Source of the DNA: Pedobacter steynii
GTDB taxonomy: Bacteria > Bacteroidota > Bacteroidia > Sphingobacteriales > Sphingobacteriaceae
Length of the DNA stretch: 64,000 bases
Assembly (NCBI RefSeq): GCF_900103665.1
Contig: NZ_FNGY01000013.1
Span: 124,001 to 188,000, forward strand
Direction of reading: 5' to 3'
The translations under genes were made by a program, and so were the position numbers. The notes beneath the pieces are model-generated. The model had not been told where the DNA came from, ran no database searches, and worked only from the letters and a program-made list of their open reading frames with translations. Of the stretch, positions 42,853 to 52,651 are shown in pieces; the first letter of the stretch is position 1, and each line of letters opens with the position of its first letter.

Positions 42853-43023
42853 CAACAAGAACCAGACGGTTAATTAATTTCCTTCTTTCAATCCAATTGT
42901 AATAACGGAAGTTTTAAAGGAGGATTCTTCTTTTCACTATTTTTCAGTTTATTCTCCTATTGTTGTTACGAGCACTTCTTTATAAGTTAATGTTTCCTTA
43001 ATATACCCACGGATTTCAGCTCC

Positions 43024-43031
43024 TATTTTTG
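43024..43031 (+). promoter_or_regulatory. -7 box TATTTTTG for the ECF sigma gene
   Basis: Exact TAnnTTTG match, 26 nt before the start codon; -33 element not clear. Confidence 0.45.
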
Positions 43032-43057
43032 CCTCAAAGAGTTTCTTTGATACAAGC

Positions 43058-43654
43058 ATGTCAAAATCAATTACATCATTAGGGGATAAAATTTTATTAG
43101 AAAAATATAGTCAGGGGAATACTTCCGCCTATAATGTTCTTTTTAAGCGTTATTATGACCCACTTTATGGCTATGCCTTAAAAAATGTAAAAGAAGCGGG
43201 TATAGCCGAAGAACTCACCATGGATGTCATGCTCGGACTCTGGAAAACAAAGGGAGAAGTAAAGGTTGAAGATAACCTCAAAGCCTACCTTTATCGTTCC
43301 GTAAAGAATGCCATCTATAACCACTACCGCAAAAAGATATTAAATACAGTGTCCCTGGAATTGATCTCCGAAGATTTAAATCATACTTCAAGATCTGCTG
43401 ATCATGAACTGGACAGTAAAGAACTGGAACAAGTTTACCGTCAGCAGTTAAATCTATTGAGTCCTCAACGGAGAAAAGTTTATGAAATGAGCAGAGAAGA
43501 GAATATGACCTATTCGGAAATTGCCAGAAATATGGACTTGTCTGTTAATACTGTAGAAAATTATATGGTTGCTTCTTTGAGCTTTTTTCGCAAGCAGCTG
43601 AAAGAACATGCAGACTTTACGCTGGTGTTATTGATTAGCTTACTATTGGGTTAA
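43058..43654 (+). CDS. ECF RNA polymerase sigma factor (Bacteroidetes FecI-like)
   Basis: 198 aa. Sigma region 2 (FKRYYDPLYGYALKNVKEAGIAEELTMDVMLGLW, about 28-62) and region 4 (LSPQRRKVYEMSREENMTYSEIARNMDLSVNTVENYM, about 133-170) are clear. Belongs to the sigma-70 group that works with FecR anti-sigma factors and TonB transducers, both of which follow. It should direct polymerase to the downstream envelope operon when the transducer is occupied. The C-terminal hydrophobic tail (about 183-198) is unusual. A 266-nt gap before the FecR gene holds no convincing gene. Confidence 0.93.
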   Translation: MSKSITSLGDKILLEKYSQGNTSAYNVLFKRYYDPLYGYALKNVKEAGIAEELTMDVMLGLWKTKGEVKVEDNLKAYLYRSVKNAIYNHYRKKILNTVSLELISEDLNHTSRSADHELDSKELEQVYRQQLNLLSPQRRKVYEMSREENMTYSEIARNMDLSVNTVENYMVASLSFFRKQLKEHADFTLVLLISLLLG

Positions 43655-43920
43655 TTTATCTTTTTTCTTTCGCTCCATTTTTTGAACCCATAATTGAAAA
43701 GGCGGAGGAATATACCGAAGTGGCATCTGTATTTGTCTTAAATTCTGAAAAAAAGCGTGGTGATTACGAATGCTATCCGAAACAATACAGTAGGAATGAT
43801 GCTGATTTTCACAGGCTTTGTTCAATGCTATTTTCAAAATAAGAATAAATGTTATTTTTTTCATTTCCCATAGGTGGTGTTCTTCAATAATTGTGTTTTG
43901 CAATATGAAGGACAATAAGA

Positions 43921-44952
43921 ATGGAGCCAGAGCATAAAGATAAAACCCTGATTAGAAAATACCTCAATCAAAATTGCAGCCCTGAAGAGATGAAGGAAGT
44001 AAAGAGATTGATGTTGGTTCCAGGTACACAACAAATTTTTGATGAGCTGCTGTCAGAAAACTGGACAGGGCTGGAGGCAGAGGAAAATACAGATCAGCCA
44101 CACCTGCAGGAAAAGCTGCAACAGTTTTATCGAAACCTGGAAGGGGAAGAGGCGCGGCGTTCTCATCAAAAGGGAGAAGAAGAAAGTACAGTGCGCGTTA
44201 TAAAACAGAGGACCTATTTGCGCTATGCTGCTGTAATGGCGGTCATCTTCCTTGGCCTGGGTACTTATGGAATTCTACAATATAAAAAAACTCCGGTAGC
44301 GGAGCAGATCGCCATGCGTGAGGTTCTAAATCCCCGCGGCCAACGCTCAAGGATTGTATTGCCAGACAGCTCTGCCGTTTATCTGGGAGCGGGAAGCAGA
44401 ATCACTTTTCCTGAACAGTTTGAAGCAAACTCCCGTGAGATCGCACTGGAAGGTGAAGCTTTTTTTGAAGTGACAAAAGATCCAAAGAAACCTTTTATTG
44501 TCCATACCGGAAAAGTGCAGACCAGAGTACTCGGAACTTCCTTTAAAATTGATGCTTTCAAAAACCGTCCGCTAACCATAGCAGTGGCCACGGGAAAAGT
44601 AAGAGTGGATGAATATCTAAACGAGACGAGTAAATCATTGGCCATTCTGACTCCCGGACAAAAAGTAACCTACGATCAGGGGATGATTAAAACTGCAAAT
44701 ACAGAAATCGATGAAATCAATGGATGGAAAGCTGCCCGTCTGGTGTTTCACAATGAATCCCTCAAAGAGATCGCAACAGAACTGGAACGCTGGTACAATG
44801 TGGAAATCAGTTTTGATAACAAAGGAAAAGCAAAGGAAAAAATTTCAGTTGTATTGCAGGCCGATGTTCCGCTCAATAAAATCATGAAGATACTGGCAGC
44901 AACAGGCCATTTTAAATATCACATCACCTCTCGGAATGTCTCCATTAATTAA
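43921..44952 (+). CDS. FecR-family anti-sigma factor
   Basis: 343 aa. Cytosolic N-terminal anti-sigma part (about 1-95), one membrane span (YAAVMAVIFLGLGTYGILQY, about 99-118), periplasmic FecR domain (about 135-235; LPDSSAVYLGAGSRITFPEQF, GEAFFEVTKDPKKPFIVHT) and a C-terminal DUF4974 secretin-like domain (about 270-343). Holds the ECF sigma factor inactive until it receives a signal from the STN domain of the TonB transducer encoded next. Standard Bacteroidetes cell-surface signalling arrangement. Confidence 0.94.
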   Translation: MEPEHKDKTLIRKYLNQNCSPEEMKEVKRLMLVPGTQQIFDELLSENWTGLEAEENTDQPHLQEKLQQFYRNLEGEEARRSHQKGEEESTVRVIKQRTYLRYAAVMAVIFLGLGTYGILQYKKTPVAEQIAMREVLNPRGQRSRIVLPDSSAVYLGAGSRITFPEQFEANSREIALEGEAFFEVTKDPKKPFIVHTGKVQTRVLGTSFKIDAFKNRPLTIAVATGKVRVDEYLNETSKSLAILTPGQKVTYDQGMIKTANTEIDEINGWKAARLVFHNESLKEIATELERWYNVEISFDNKGKAKEKISVVLQADVPLNKIMKILAATGHFKYHITSRNVSIN

Positions 44953-45002
44953 TACTACAAATCAGGAAAGGAAAGCTATGTAAGGTTGTCTACAAACAAA
45001 CA

Positions 45003-45103
45003 TTCCCCGCCTGGAAGGGCAGGGAACGAATTTAATGCCCATAAACCGTATGATTTCGACGTCCTAACGGTTTAAAGCAACCCGTAACTGTAAACAGCTA
45101 CGG
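45003..45103 (+). promoter_or_regulatory. Three-hairpin leader of the envelope operon
   Basis: Between the FecR gene and the transducer gene three stems can form: TTCCC/GGGAA (45003-45026), TAAACCGT/ACGGTTTA (45042-45049 with 45067-45074) and CCGTAxCTG/CAGxTACGG (45082-45103). The first may end the sigma/anti-sigma transcript weakly; the others would be in the leader. No TAnnTTTG box was seen here, which fits use of the ECF sigma factor. Confidence 0.35.
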
Positions 45104-45143
45104 AATTTTAACAGATCATCGCCTCGCAGCGAATAAACCAGTA

Positions 45144-48100
45144 ATGTTCAAAAATATGCAAAAAGGATTAAAACTATATCCTTCAATTCGATTTATTATG
45201 AAATGCTCTTTTATCCTCATTGCGGCCCAGCTTACTTTTATAAGTGTCCTGATGGCCAGTAATGTAAAGAGTCAGGATCTTGATCATAAAATAAGCCTGC
45301 GGTTAGAAAATGTGACCATCGCACAGGGATTGTCTGCAATCGGGAAGGTAGGAAACATCCGGTTTTCTCTGAGAGAGCAATCTATGCAAAGGGAAAAGAA
45401 GAATGTTACGCTTGTTGCTGCACAGATCAGCGTCAGAGAAGCCATCAATAAGCTACTTGCCAATACCGGTTTACAATATAAACTGGTGGAAGGTTATGTC
45501 GTAATTGATAGCAAACCTGTTCCTATCGTCATTACCGGAACGGTCAGCGATGTGAAAACCAAAGAAACCCTCATTGGCGTAAGCGTAAAACTGAAAGGGA
45601 CGAATACTGCTGCATCTACAGATGTGAACGGTAAATTCAAAATCTCGGTTCCCGAAGGCGGCGGAATTTTGGTGGTTTCTTATATGGGATACCAAAGCAG
45701 GGAAATTAAAGTGGATGCGGCGACAAAAGAGTTGAACATCAATCTTATTGCTTCCTCTACTCAGCTTAGTGAGGTGACCGTTCAGGCCAGACGTAAAACA
45801 AATACTGAAGTTGCCGTACTGGACGAACGTAAAAAGTCGGCCGTTGTACAGGATGCGATTTCAGCAGTTCAGATTGAGCGTACCGGAAGTATTACCACCA
45901 CTCAGGCCTTACAAAGAGTTTCAGGGGTGACCATCACGGATGATAAATACGTGGCCATCCGTGGTTTAGGAGATAGAAGTGTGATCGGACAATTGAATGG
46001 TGTCCGTCTGGCTTCCTCTGATCCGGACCGCAGTTCTATTCCTTTAGACCTGGTTCCGGCTTCGCTTTTAGACAACATCACGATTTATAAAACCGTAACC
46101 CCGGATAAGCCTGCAGATGCGGCTGCCGGAATTGTAGAACTAAAAACGAAATCTGTACCAGACAGTATGGTCTTTGATGTAATCATTCAATCGGGTTTCA
46201 ATTCCAATATCGGAATCGGCGGACAACACAATAGCTTTTTCAATAGCGATATGGGGTTCCTGGGTGATAAAATCAATAAGAAAAACTTATCCGCTGATTT
46301 CTTAAACCTTGCCACACAATACAAAGGCGGACTTCCGCAAATCCAGAGCATGATCGCCAACAGCGGATACAGTCCGGAGATGAAGCAGGAGGTCAAAAGA
46401 ATCAATGGAATCATGCAGGGTTTTGATCCGGTAATGACTACGCGTTACAAACAAAGTCCCCTGAACCAGTTGTATTCGGCCACTTTCGGAAACAGCTATA
46501 CCTTGTTTAAAAAACATAAACTGGGTGTCATTGCCGGAGGAAACTACTACCGCCGTACTACAGATATTTCAGGTGGAGATATCCAGCAATATAGCATTTA
46601 TCAGGGGGTGGTAACGGGTAACCCACAAGTGAGCAGCCCAAGGAATATTCCCAACTATATTACCCCAAACAGCTTATTTATGGGTAAATATCAGACCTAT
46701 AAAGAGAATACAGGAACAGAAACCCTGAATTATGGAACCTTATTGGGTTTAACTTACCGCTTTAGCCCGCAGCATGAAATCAGCATGCAATACCTGGGCA
46801 GCTGGGGTGGTGAAACGCAGGCAACCAATATGTATGGTGGCTATGAATATAGCGGATTGCCTGGTGATGTCCACAGTACGATCTATTCACTGAAGCAATC
46901 TTACCGTAAGCTCAATACGTTTAACCTTCAGGGAGAACATAAGTTCCTGGCCGGAGAATATTCGCCAAGGTTAAGTTATAATGTCGCTTCTTCAAGAGCA
47001 GGTCAGAATGACCCGGATTACCGTTTCATTACCCTTGCAGACTATATGCCAAAAGGGGATGCTTATTACAGCAGGCCAACAACAGGTCTTAATAACGGAA
47101 GCATTGACCCGGTAAACTCAGCTCATTTATATGCGTTGTCATCTGGTTATGTAAATGGATTTGGTGCGTATGGCATTATCCAGGCGGAACCCAACGGCAG
47201 ACGTTACAGAAACCTGGATGAGAAGAATTACAATTATAAAGCAGACATCAACATCCCTTTTAAACTCTTTGGAGAAAAACAGGAATTTAAAACCGGGGTC
47301 AATTATCTGAACCGCGACCGTGATTTTACTGAAAATGTGTTGTTTCTTCCGGGCTCTAACTTCTCTTCCCTTGGCGCATTGCCATTATACAGAGTAGAAG
47401 GAAATCTGGACCGTCTGGTAAGTCCGGAGATTATCGGAATCCGTCCGATGGCCCCGGGGGCAGGAGAAGGAGCAGCTCCGGTAGGTGGGTTTTTATACAA
47501 TAGTCAGAAGTCACCGAACAATTATACCGGTTTCTTTGAAACCAAGGCTGCTTATGCTATGGTCGATCTGAAAGTGACAAAAGAGCTGAGGTTAACCGGG
47601 GGTGTCCGTTTTGAATCTACCAATATCCAGTCGGCAGTAGATACGGCGGGAGTGTTTTTAGATCCTGCATTAACTGCTCCTGGAGCAGGAGGAACAAGGA
47701 TCCCATTGTCTTTAACGAGCCCTAACTCTGTTTATAAAACAGGATATAAGCCTTACTATTCCTTAAACGCGACTTACAACTTTAAAGATAAGATGAATTT
47801 CAGGGCGGGATACAATACGACATTGGCGAGACCTGAACTTAGAGAGATCACTAACGTATTTGAGTTTGATGCCTTCCAGATGGGCTTGGTGGTAGGAAAT
47901 CCAAACCTGATCAACCAATACACCCAAAACCTGGATTTCCGTTGGGAATATTTTCCGAACAACGGGGAGGTGGTTGCAGTATCTCTATTCGGAAAACGGA
48001 TTCAAAACCAATTGTATAAAGTATTCAGTTTGCAAACAAGTGGCCTGGCAGCAACCTATCCGGAATATCCAACCATCAGGTTTGAAAACGATCCTAACAT

Positions 48101-48635
48101 TGGTAAAGTATGGGGATTAGAGCTGGAAATTGTAAAAGACCTGGGCAGAATCTGGGACCCGCTACAGAATTTCTTTATCGGTACTAACCTGCTGCTTGCC
48201 CAAAGTCAGATTAAAAAATCACCGGAGCGCCTGGAAGCAAACCGTTCTTTGGACAGACATACACCAAGCAACAGTCCGCTGTTTGAACAGTCTCCTTATT
48301 CCCTTAACGGATGGCTGAACTATAACAACAAACGCGCTGGAACAAGTCTTACCGGAACATTCAATATGGTAGGGGAGCGTCTGGTACAAATCAACCTGAC
48401 TGGTGAGCCTGACTTGTATACCCGTCCGGTTCCGGTCCTTGATTTTGTATTCAGTCAGCGCATTTTTAAGAACGTGATTTTTAAAGGTTACATGAAAAAC
48501 CTGCTGAACCCATCTGTCAAAACAGTATATGCCAATCCTGGAACTGGCGGTACCTGGTATGGAAACGAATACCTGAACCGTGGTTATAAGCGTGGCAGCG
48601 AATTTATGATGGGATTCACTTATAATTTGTTTTAA
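45144..48635 (+). CDS. TonB-dependent transducer with secretin/TonB N-terminal (STN) domain
   Basis: 1163 aa. Signal anchor (about 20-43), STN domain (about 48-125; LENVTIAQGLSAIGKVG, VREAINKLLANTGLQYKL), CarboxypepD_reg-like domain (about 128-205), plug (about 225-345; ALQRVSGVTITDDKYVAIRGLGDRS) and barrel. The STN domain is the signalling module that contacts FecR, so this receptor both imports a ligand and switches on the ECF sigma factor. No SusD-like partner follows; instead a lipoprotein gene starts on its last base (TAATG). First of eight closely packed genes. Confidence 0.93.
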   Translation: MFKNMQKGLKLYPSIRFIMKCSFILIAAQLTFISVLMASNVKSQDLDHKISLRLENVTIAQGLSAIGKVGNIRFSLREQSMQREKKNVTLVAAQISVREAINKLLANTGLQYKLVEGYVVIDSKPVPIVITGTVSDVKTKETLIGVSVKLKGTNTAASTDVNGKFKISVPEGGGILVVSYMGYQSREIKVDAATKELNINLIASSTQLSEVTVQARRKTNTEVAVLDERKKSAVVQDAISAVQIERTGSITTTQALQRVSGVTITDDKYVAIRGLGDRSVIGQLNGVRLASSDPDRSSIPLDLVPASLLDNITIYKTVTPDKPADAAAGIVELKTKSVPDSMVFDVIIQSGFNSNIGIGGQHNSFFNSDMGFLGDKINKKNLSADFLNLATQYKGGLPQIQSMIANSGYSPEMKQEVKRINGIMQGFDPVMTTRYKQSPLNQLYSATFGNSYTLFKKHKLGVIAGGNYYRRTTDISGGDIQQYSIYQGVVTGNPQVSSPRNIPNYITPNSLFMGKYQTYKENTGTETLNYGTLLGLTYRFSPQHEISMQYLGSWGGETQATNMYGGYEYSGLPGDVHSTIYSLKQSYRKLNTFNLQGEHKFLAGEYSPRLSYNVASSRAGQNDPDYRFITLADYMPKGDAYYSRPTTGLNNGSIDPVNSAHLYALSSGYVNGFGAYGIIQAEPNGRRYRNLDEKNYNYKADINIPFKLFGEKQEFKTGVNYLNRDRDFTENVLFLPGSNFSSLGALPLYRVEGNLDRLVSPEIIGIRPMAPGAGEGAAPVGGFLYNSQKSPNNYTGFFETKAAYAMVDLKVTKELRLTGGVRFESTNIQSAVDTAGVFLDPALTAPGAGGTRIPLSLTSPNSVYKTGYKPYYSLNATYNFKDKMNFRAGYNTTLARPELREITNVFEFDAFQMGLVVGNPNLINQYTQNLDFRWEYFPNNGEVVAVSLFGKRIQNQLYKVFSLQTSGLAATYPEYPTIRFENDPNIGKVWGLELEIVKDLGRIWDPLQNFFIGTNLLLAQSQIKKSPERLEANRSLDRHTPSNSPLFEQSPYSLNGWLNYNNKRAGTSLTGTFNMVGERLVQINLTGEPDLYTRPVPVLDFVFSQRIFKNVIFKGYMKNLLNPSVKTVYANPGTGGTWYGNEYLNRGYKRGSEFMMGFTYNLF

Positions 48636-50311
48636 TGATGAAAGAACTAAAAAAATATATGCTGTTTTTCCTGATGCTGGCTATTGTAGCCTGTAAAAAG
48701 GACAAGACAGATTTTCAATCTGACAATCGTAAAGTAACGGATGCCCGCAAAAATTCAACGGTAAGACTGGTAAACCTAGGAGGTTATAATCAGCTGCAGC
48801 TGAATGGGGATAGCCTGACTAATTATGTGGTCAGGGCACCAAATGATCCCAAGGGAGGGCTGTATCCGGGGACACTTTATTTTCCTGATAATGGGAGATT
48901 AGGAACAACCTGGTATGTCCCCCAAAATCTTCTGGATAAGGGTGCTGCAAAGGTGTTGGTAGAAACCAAAATTTATAATCCTTTAAAAAATCCGCTGGAA
49001 CTGGAAATCAGTGAAGATGCCGGGCAGGCCATGGATTATTACCTCTTGCCTACGCCGCTATTTGGGGTAACCGGACAACCTCCCTTTGTCAAAGTCCCAA
49101 GATCGGTAGCTTCCCCTGCAAACCCTGCCAATTTTAAGGTCAGGATTTTAAACCTGTCTGCTAAGGTTCTTCCTGATCAGGGAATGGAAGACCTGTTAGG
49201 CCCAATGAGTCTGACCTGGGCCGATGGAACAGCAGTAAGCGATAAAACCAATAATATCCTGCCCGGACAATATTCAGAATACGTTGAGCTTCCTTATGGT
49301 ACTGCTCAATTGAAGGTACTGACGCAAAATGGCATTCAGATTCCTGGTGGCGGACCAGATGTATTGGATGCAACAACCTCAACAATCTTTGGTACCACAC
49401 TAACCTATGCCCCGGTAAAAACTTATGCACCAGGAGGAGTTTATACCATTGTGGTGGCAGCAAGGGAATTTGATATCCCCTACAGAAGTGGCAATCCCGG
49501 AGAAACAGTAAAAGGCTATCAGAACTCGTTCCGTATCATGAATGACATTTCCGAACCTTTGAACCTGACTTATGGAAGAGTTCAGGCGGTAAATGCAGTT
49601 CCCGGTGCTTCAGGAATGAAGGTCCTGATCAACGGTAAAATGCTGGATGGCCCTATGAATTATACGGCGCATACCAATTATCAAAGTCTGATTGTTGGTG
49701 GCTATACTATCGAAGCGACAGATGCTTCAGGTACTGTTCTGGCAGCCAAAACCTTTCAGCTGGATGCGAATACCAATTTCTCTTTCTGGGTTCATCCCGA
49801 TGCGAACGGCAAAACAACGATCAGCGCAATTGCCAATGATTTGAGCGGAACATTTGTTGGAGAAGCAGGAGATGATGCCTCATCTTCACGGTTTACACAG
49901 GAATTTCCCTTCGGTATCCGTTTCCTGAACCTTTGTCCGGATGTTCCTTACCTCACGCTGACTACAGATAATGCACTGGCATTTTCCAGCGTATACGGGT
50001 TTAATACCATTGCAGTAAATAACCTAAGGCCGGGTATTGCACCAACGACCTCACCTTATATCAGACCTTATCAGGATGCAAGAGCGTACCAGATTATGGC
50101 TTTCCGTTCCTCACCTTCAGTGGTTCCGGGAACATGGGCAAGTGATATTCCGGTGTTGACGGGCAGGAGCCTGATTGCAAAACCTGAACTGTATGTGAGG
50201 GGAGAATTGCCGAATCATGAGCCTGGTTTTTATACGATTGCCTTGGTAGGCAGTACCAAAGCTGCAGCCAGCGAGAAAGCTAAAATGATCATTGTGAAAC
50301 ACAGTAAATAG
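48635..50311 (+). CDS. DUF4397-like lipoprotein (1)
   Basis: 558 aa. Lipobox IVAC with Cys20 followed by KKDKTD, a charged pattern typical of lipoproteins exported to the cell surface in Bacteroidetes. Repeated beta-sandwich units with VRLVNLGG..LQLNGD, AVNAVPGASGMKVLINGKML and IRFLNLCPDVPYLTL resemble DUF4397 domains, two to three copies. Start codon overlaps the transducer stop by one base; Met2 at 48638 is equivalent. Probably binds ligand or partner for the transducer, in the place usually held by SusD. Ligand unknown. Confidence 0.75.
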   Translation: MMKELKKYMLFFLMLAIVACKKDKTDFQSDNRKVTDARKNSTVRLVNLGGYNQLQLNGDSLTNYVVRAPNDPKGGLYPGTLYFPDNGRLGTTWYVPQNLLDKGAAKVLVETKIYNPLKNPLELEISEDAGQAMDYYLLPTPLFGVTGQPPFVKVPRSVASPANPANFKVRILNLSAKVLPDQGMEDLLGPMSLTWADGTAVSDKTNNILPGQYSEYVELPYGTAQLKVLTQNGIQIPGGGPDVLDATTSTIFGTTLTYAPVKTYAPGGVYTIVVAAREFDIPYRSGNPGETVKGYQNSFRIMNDISEPLNLTYGRVQAVNAVPGASGMKVLINGKMLDGPMNYTAHTNYQSLIVGGYTIEATDASGTVLAAKTFQLDANTNFSFWVHPDANGKTTISAIANDLSGTFVGEAGDDASSSRFTQEFPFGIRFLNLCPDVPYLTLTTDNALAFSSVYGFNTIAVNNLRPGIAPTTSPYIRPYQDARAYQIMAFRSSPSVVPGTWASDIPVLTGRSLIAKPELYVRGELPNHEPGFYTIALVGSTKAAASEKAKMIIVKHSK

Positions 50312-50318
50312 AAGCGTT

Positions 50319-51515
50319 ATGCCACAATTAAGATTACAAAATATACTGTTCTGCGCTGCGGTTCTGCTGCTTTTTGCCAGCGGATGCAGTAAAGTCGATT
50401 ATGCGAAAATAGATGACCCTGCTTATTTAAGGGTCTTCAATAACCTGAATTATGTTGTCGGACTGGAGAATAAAGATGAAGAAGTCCCTTTCCTGACGAT
50501 GTTGATTGATCCGGAAATGGATAAAGATGGAATGCCGGTTAAAGCGGGGATTAAAGGAGATTTTCTGGATCAGCGGGAGCCATATGCACCTCCATTTCCT
50601 TCCCATGTAGGCAGCAGCGTTTCTTATAAAAATCCGGAATATCCGGGAAAGGCAAATGTGCTGGTAGGTCCTGTGCTGAATGGTTTTGACCTGAGTAGCT
50701 GGGCGCAAATCCCTTCCGGAACACACCGTATTGTATTCATGTTCCGGCCGGTAAATAATGTGCCTTTTTTTAATCTGGAATCCCGGTTGAAGCAAAAGGT
50801 GCTCATTGATACCACAATTACGCTGGATTCAAAAGAGGTGTATACCCTGCATGTCCTGCAGAAAAACTTTCTGACCAAGAAGAACGGAGTCTACCTGAGA
50901 AAAGAAAATTTTCATAAGCTCTCTTTATCGGATTCACTGGTTTACGTGAATTTCTATAACATGAGTGCTAAAGGCTTTCAGGAATCTGATGACGACGCAA
51001 AAGAAGCGAACAGGAAATCAGGTTCATTGAGGTATGGGATCAAGGAGAATATGAATATTTTTCAGTCGCTCTTTACAAGCGAGAAAACGATGTTGAGCCC
51101 GGTATATTCCAATACCTATAAGTTCATGGGACAACTGAAGAGAAATTCTGAAGTGCTGGAAGTGAGTAAATACTATAGCTTTCCTTTGTTTGCAGACCCC
51201 AAATCAAATGGGATATATACCAATATCTGGCAACGTTTTGACCTCATGGCGATCGGTATGGATCCTGCAAATAATCCTTATGAATCTTACAATATGAAAA
51301 CCGAAGGGAACTGGGCTCCGATCAACTGTATGTTGGATGGTAAATCACAACTCCAGGGAAACGATAATGGGGCACAGTTGCCAAATATGATTGTAAACAT
51401 CCATTCAGGGCAATATAACCCGCGGTCCTTTGCTACAGTGAACACGATAGAGATTGTAAACGGTAATGTTTACCTGACTACAGTTCAGCGAAAATATGCT
51501 CCACCCATCTATTAA
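50319..51515 (+). CDS. Surface-lipoprotein candidate (2), unknown family
   Basis: 398 aa. Signal peptide with lipobox FASGC (Cys23). Early segment AYLRVFNNLNYVVGL resembles the start of DUF4397-like domains but the rest was not recognised. Mostly beta-rich, no further cysteines of note. It begins 7 nt after the preceding stop, so it is co-translated with the operon. Likely part of the same surface complex; function unknown. Confidence 0.72.
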   Translation: MPQLRLQNILFCAAVLLLFASGCSKVDYAKIDDPAYLRVFNNLNYVVGLENKDEEVPFLTMLIDPEMDKDGMPVKAGIKGDFLDQREPYAPPFPSHVGSSVSYKNPEYPGKANVLVGPVLNGFDLSSWAQIPSGTHRIVFMFRPVNNVPFFNLESRLKQKVLIDTTITLDSKEVYTLHVLQKNFLTKKNGVYLRKENFHKLSLSDSLVYVNFYNMSAKGFQESDDDAKEANRKSGSLRYGIKENMNIFQSLFTSEKTMLSPVYSNTYKFMGQLKRNSEVLEVSKYYSFPLFADPKSNGIYTNIWQRFDLMAIGMDPANNPYESYNMKTEGNWAPINCMLDGKSQLQGNDNGAQLPNMIVNIHSGQYNPRSFATVNTIEIVNGNVYLTTVQRKYAPPIY

Positions 51516-51539
51516 CAGTGCAGACCAGATTCTAAAAAT

Positions 51540-52631
51540 ATGCTAATGAACACTAGAAAATCAATAACTCAGGCATTGCTCCTGATTCCCGTATTTCTGC
51601 TGCTGGTTCTTCCCTCCTGCAAGCACAATGATCTGGAAATTGAAAAAGAAAATGAAAACTTCAGACTGGCGACAGACTTTATAAAAAACAATTACGACAT
51701 GACTCTTTTTTACGCCGCCATAGAAAAGGTCGGGCTGGCGGATAAACTGAGAGAAAATGGACCCTTTACTTTATTGGTACCCAATGATGCTGCATTCAGG
51801 GAACTGGGCATTAACCGCCCCTCAGATTTTAGCAAAATGAACCAGGATAGTCTTAAGGCTCTTGTGCAAAGACACATCCTGACCAGACGTCTTTTGTTTA
51901 GTGATATGCCTCACAACGGCGTGGATGTGCGCTATAAAACGATGGCGGGGACAGAAGTATACGCTTCTATGGCAGGTTATGCTCCCGGTAATGAAGCTTT
52001 TGCCGCTAATGAGCTTTATTTCAATGGCTCTCCCGTAACGCGTAAAGATGTGACACTGGCAAACGGAACCCTGCATATGCTCAATAAAGTGATGAAGTAC
52101 ACGCCTCAAATGACCATCCAGACCTGGTTGTTGGCCCGTCCTAAATACAGCATTTTTATCGCCGGTTTGAAGAGATTCGGATTATGGGATCAGCTGGCCG
52201 CTACAGGATCGTTCACGGTATTCGCACCGGATAACGAAGGTTTGAAGGCAGCAGGTATTACGGAAGCTTCAATCGCTGAAATGGATGCACAGAAATACAT
52301 GGGAACACGCTTATTTGGAAGTTATATCCTGCCCAGAACCCATTTCTTTCTTTCGGATTTCGAAGTATTCAGAACCAATAATGGTCAGGAATTTCTGGCG
52401 AAAAAGATTGATAACGATACCTGGTATTCATTTGTATTTACCACGAAAAACTTTTTCACAAAGGTCATTACAGGCGGTATAAACCTGAGAACGGCACCTG
52501 CTTATCCTAATGAAGTTTATGGATCTGCAGGCGCAGAGGTACCGGCGCTATCGGATCACCTGTTCGATAATGGCGTGCTGCATGAAGTGAAAGGGGTGTT
52601 GTTGTTACCTGAACAGGCCTTAAAAAAATAA
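51540..52631 (+). CDS. Fasciclin (FAS1) domain lipoprotein A
   Basis: 363 aa. Lipobox LPSC then KHNDLE. Two FAS1 domains: about 45-190 (MTLFYAAIEKVGLADKLRENGPFTLLVPNDAAF ... NGTLHMLNKVMKYTPQ) and about 195-360 (YSIFIAGLKRFGLWDQL, GSFTVFAPDNEGL ... NGVLHEVKGVLLLP). FAS1 domains mediate adhesion and protein or sugar binding. First of three consecutive FAS1 genes. Met3 at 51546 is an alternative start. Confidence 0.88.
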   Translation: MLMNTRKSITQALLLIPVFLLLVLPSCKHNDLEIEKENENFRLATDFIKNNYDMTLFYAAIEKVGLADKLRENGPFTLLVPNDAAFRELGINRPSDFSKMNQDSLKALVQRHILTRRLLFSDMPHNGVDVRYKTMAGTEVYASMAGYAPGNEAFAANELYFNGSPVTRKDVTLANGTLHMLNKVMKYTPQMTIQTWLLARPKYSIFIAGLKRFGLWDQLAATGSFTVFAPDNEGLKAAGITEASIAEMDAQKYMGTRLFGSYILPRTHFFLSDFEVFRTNNGQEFLAKKIDNDTWYSFVFTTKNFFTKVITGGINLRTAPAYPNEVYGSAGAEVPALSDHLFDNGVLHEVKGVLLLPEQALKK

Positions 52632-52651
52632 TAAAACTAAAGACAAAACAG

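Noticed and set aside
43643..43915. 90-residue minus-strand frame between the sigma and anti-sigma genes
   Set aside because: It overlaps the end of the sigma gene, is poor in protein-like composition and opposes the operon direction.
44980..45143. Cobalamin or other known riboswitch ahead of the TonB transducer
   Set aside because: The conserved cobalamin-box sequence is absent and no other riboswitch consensus was recognised.
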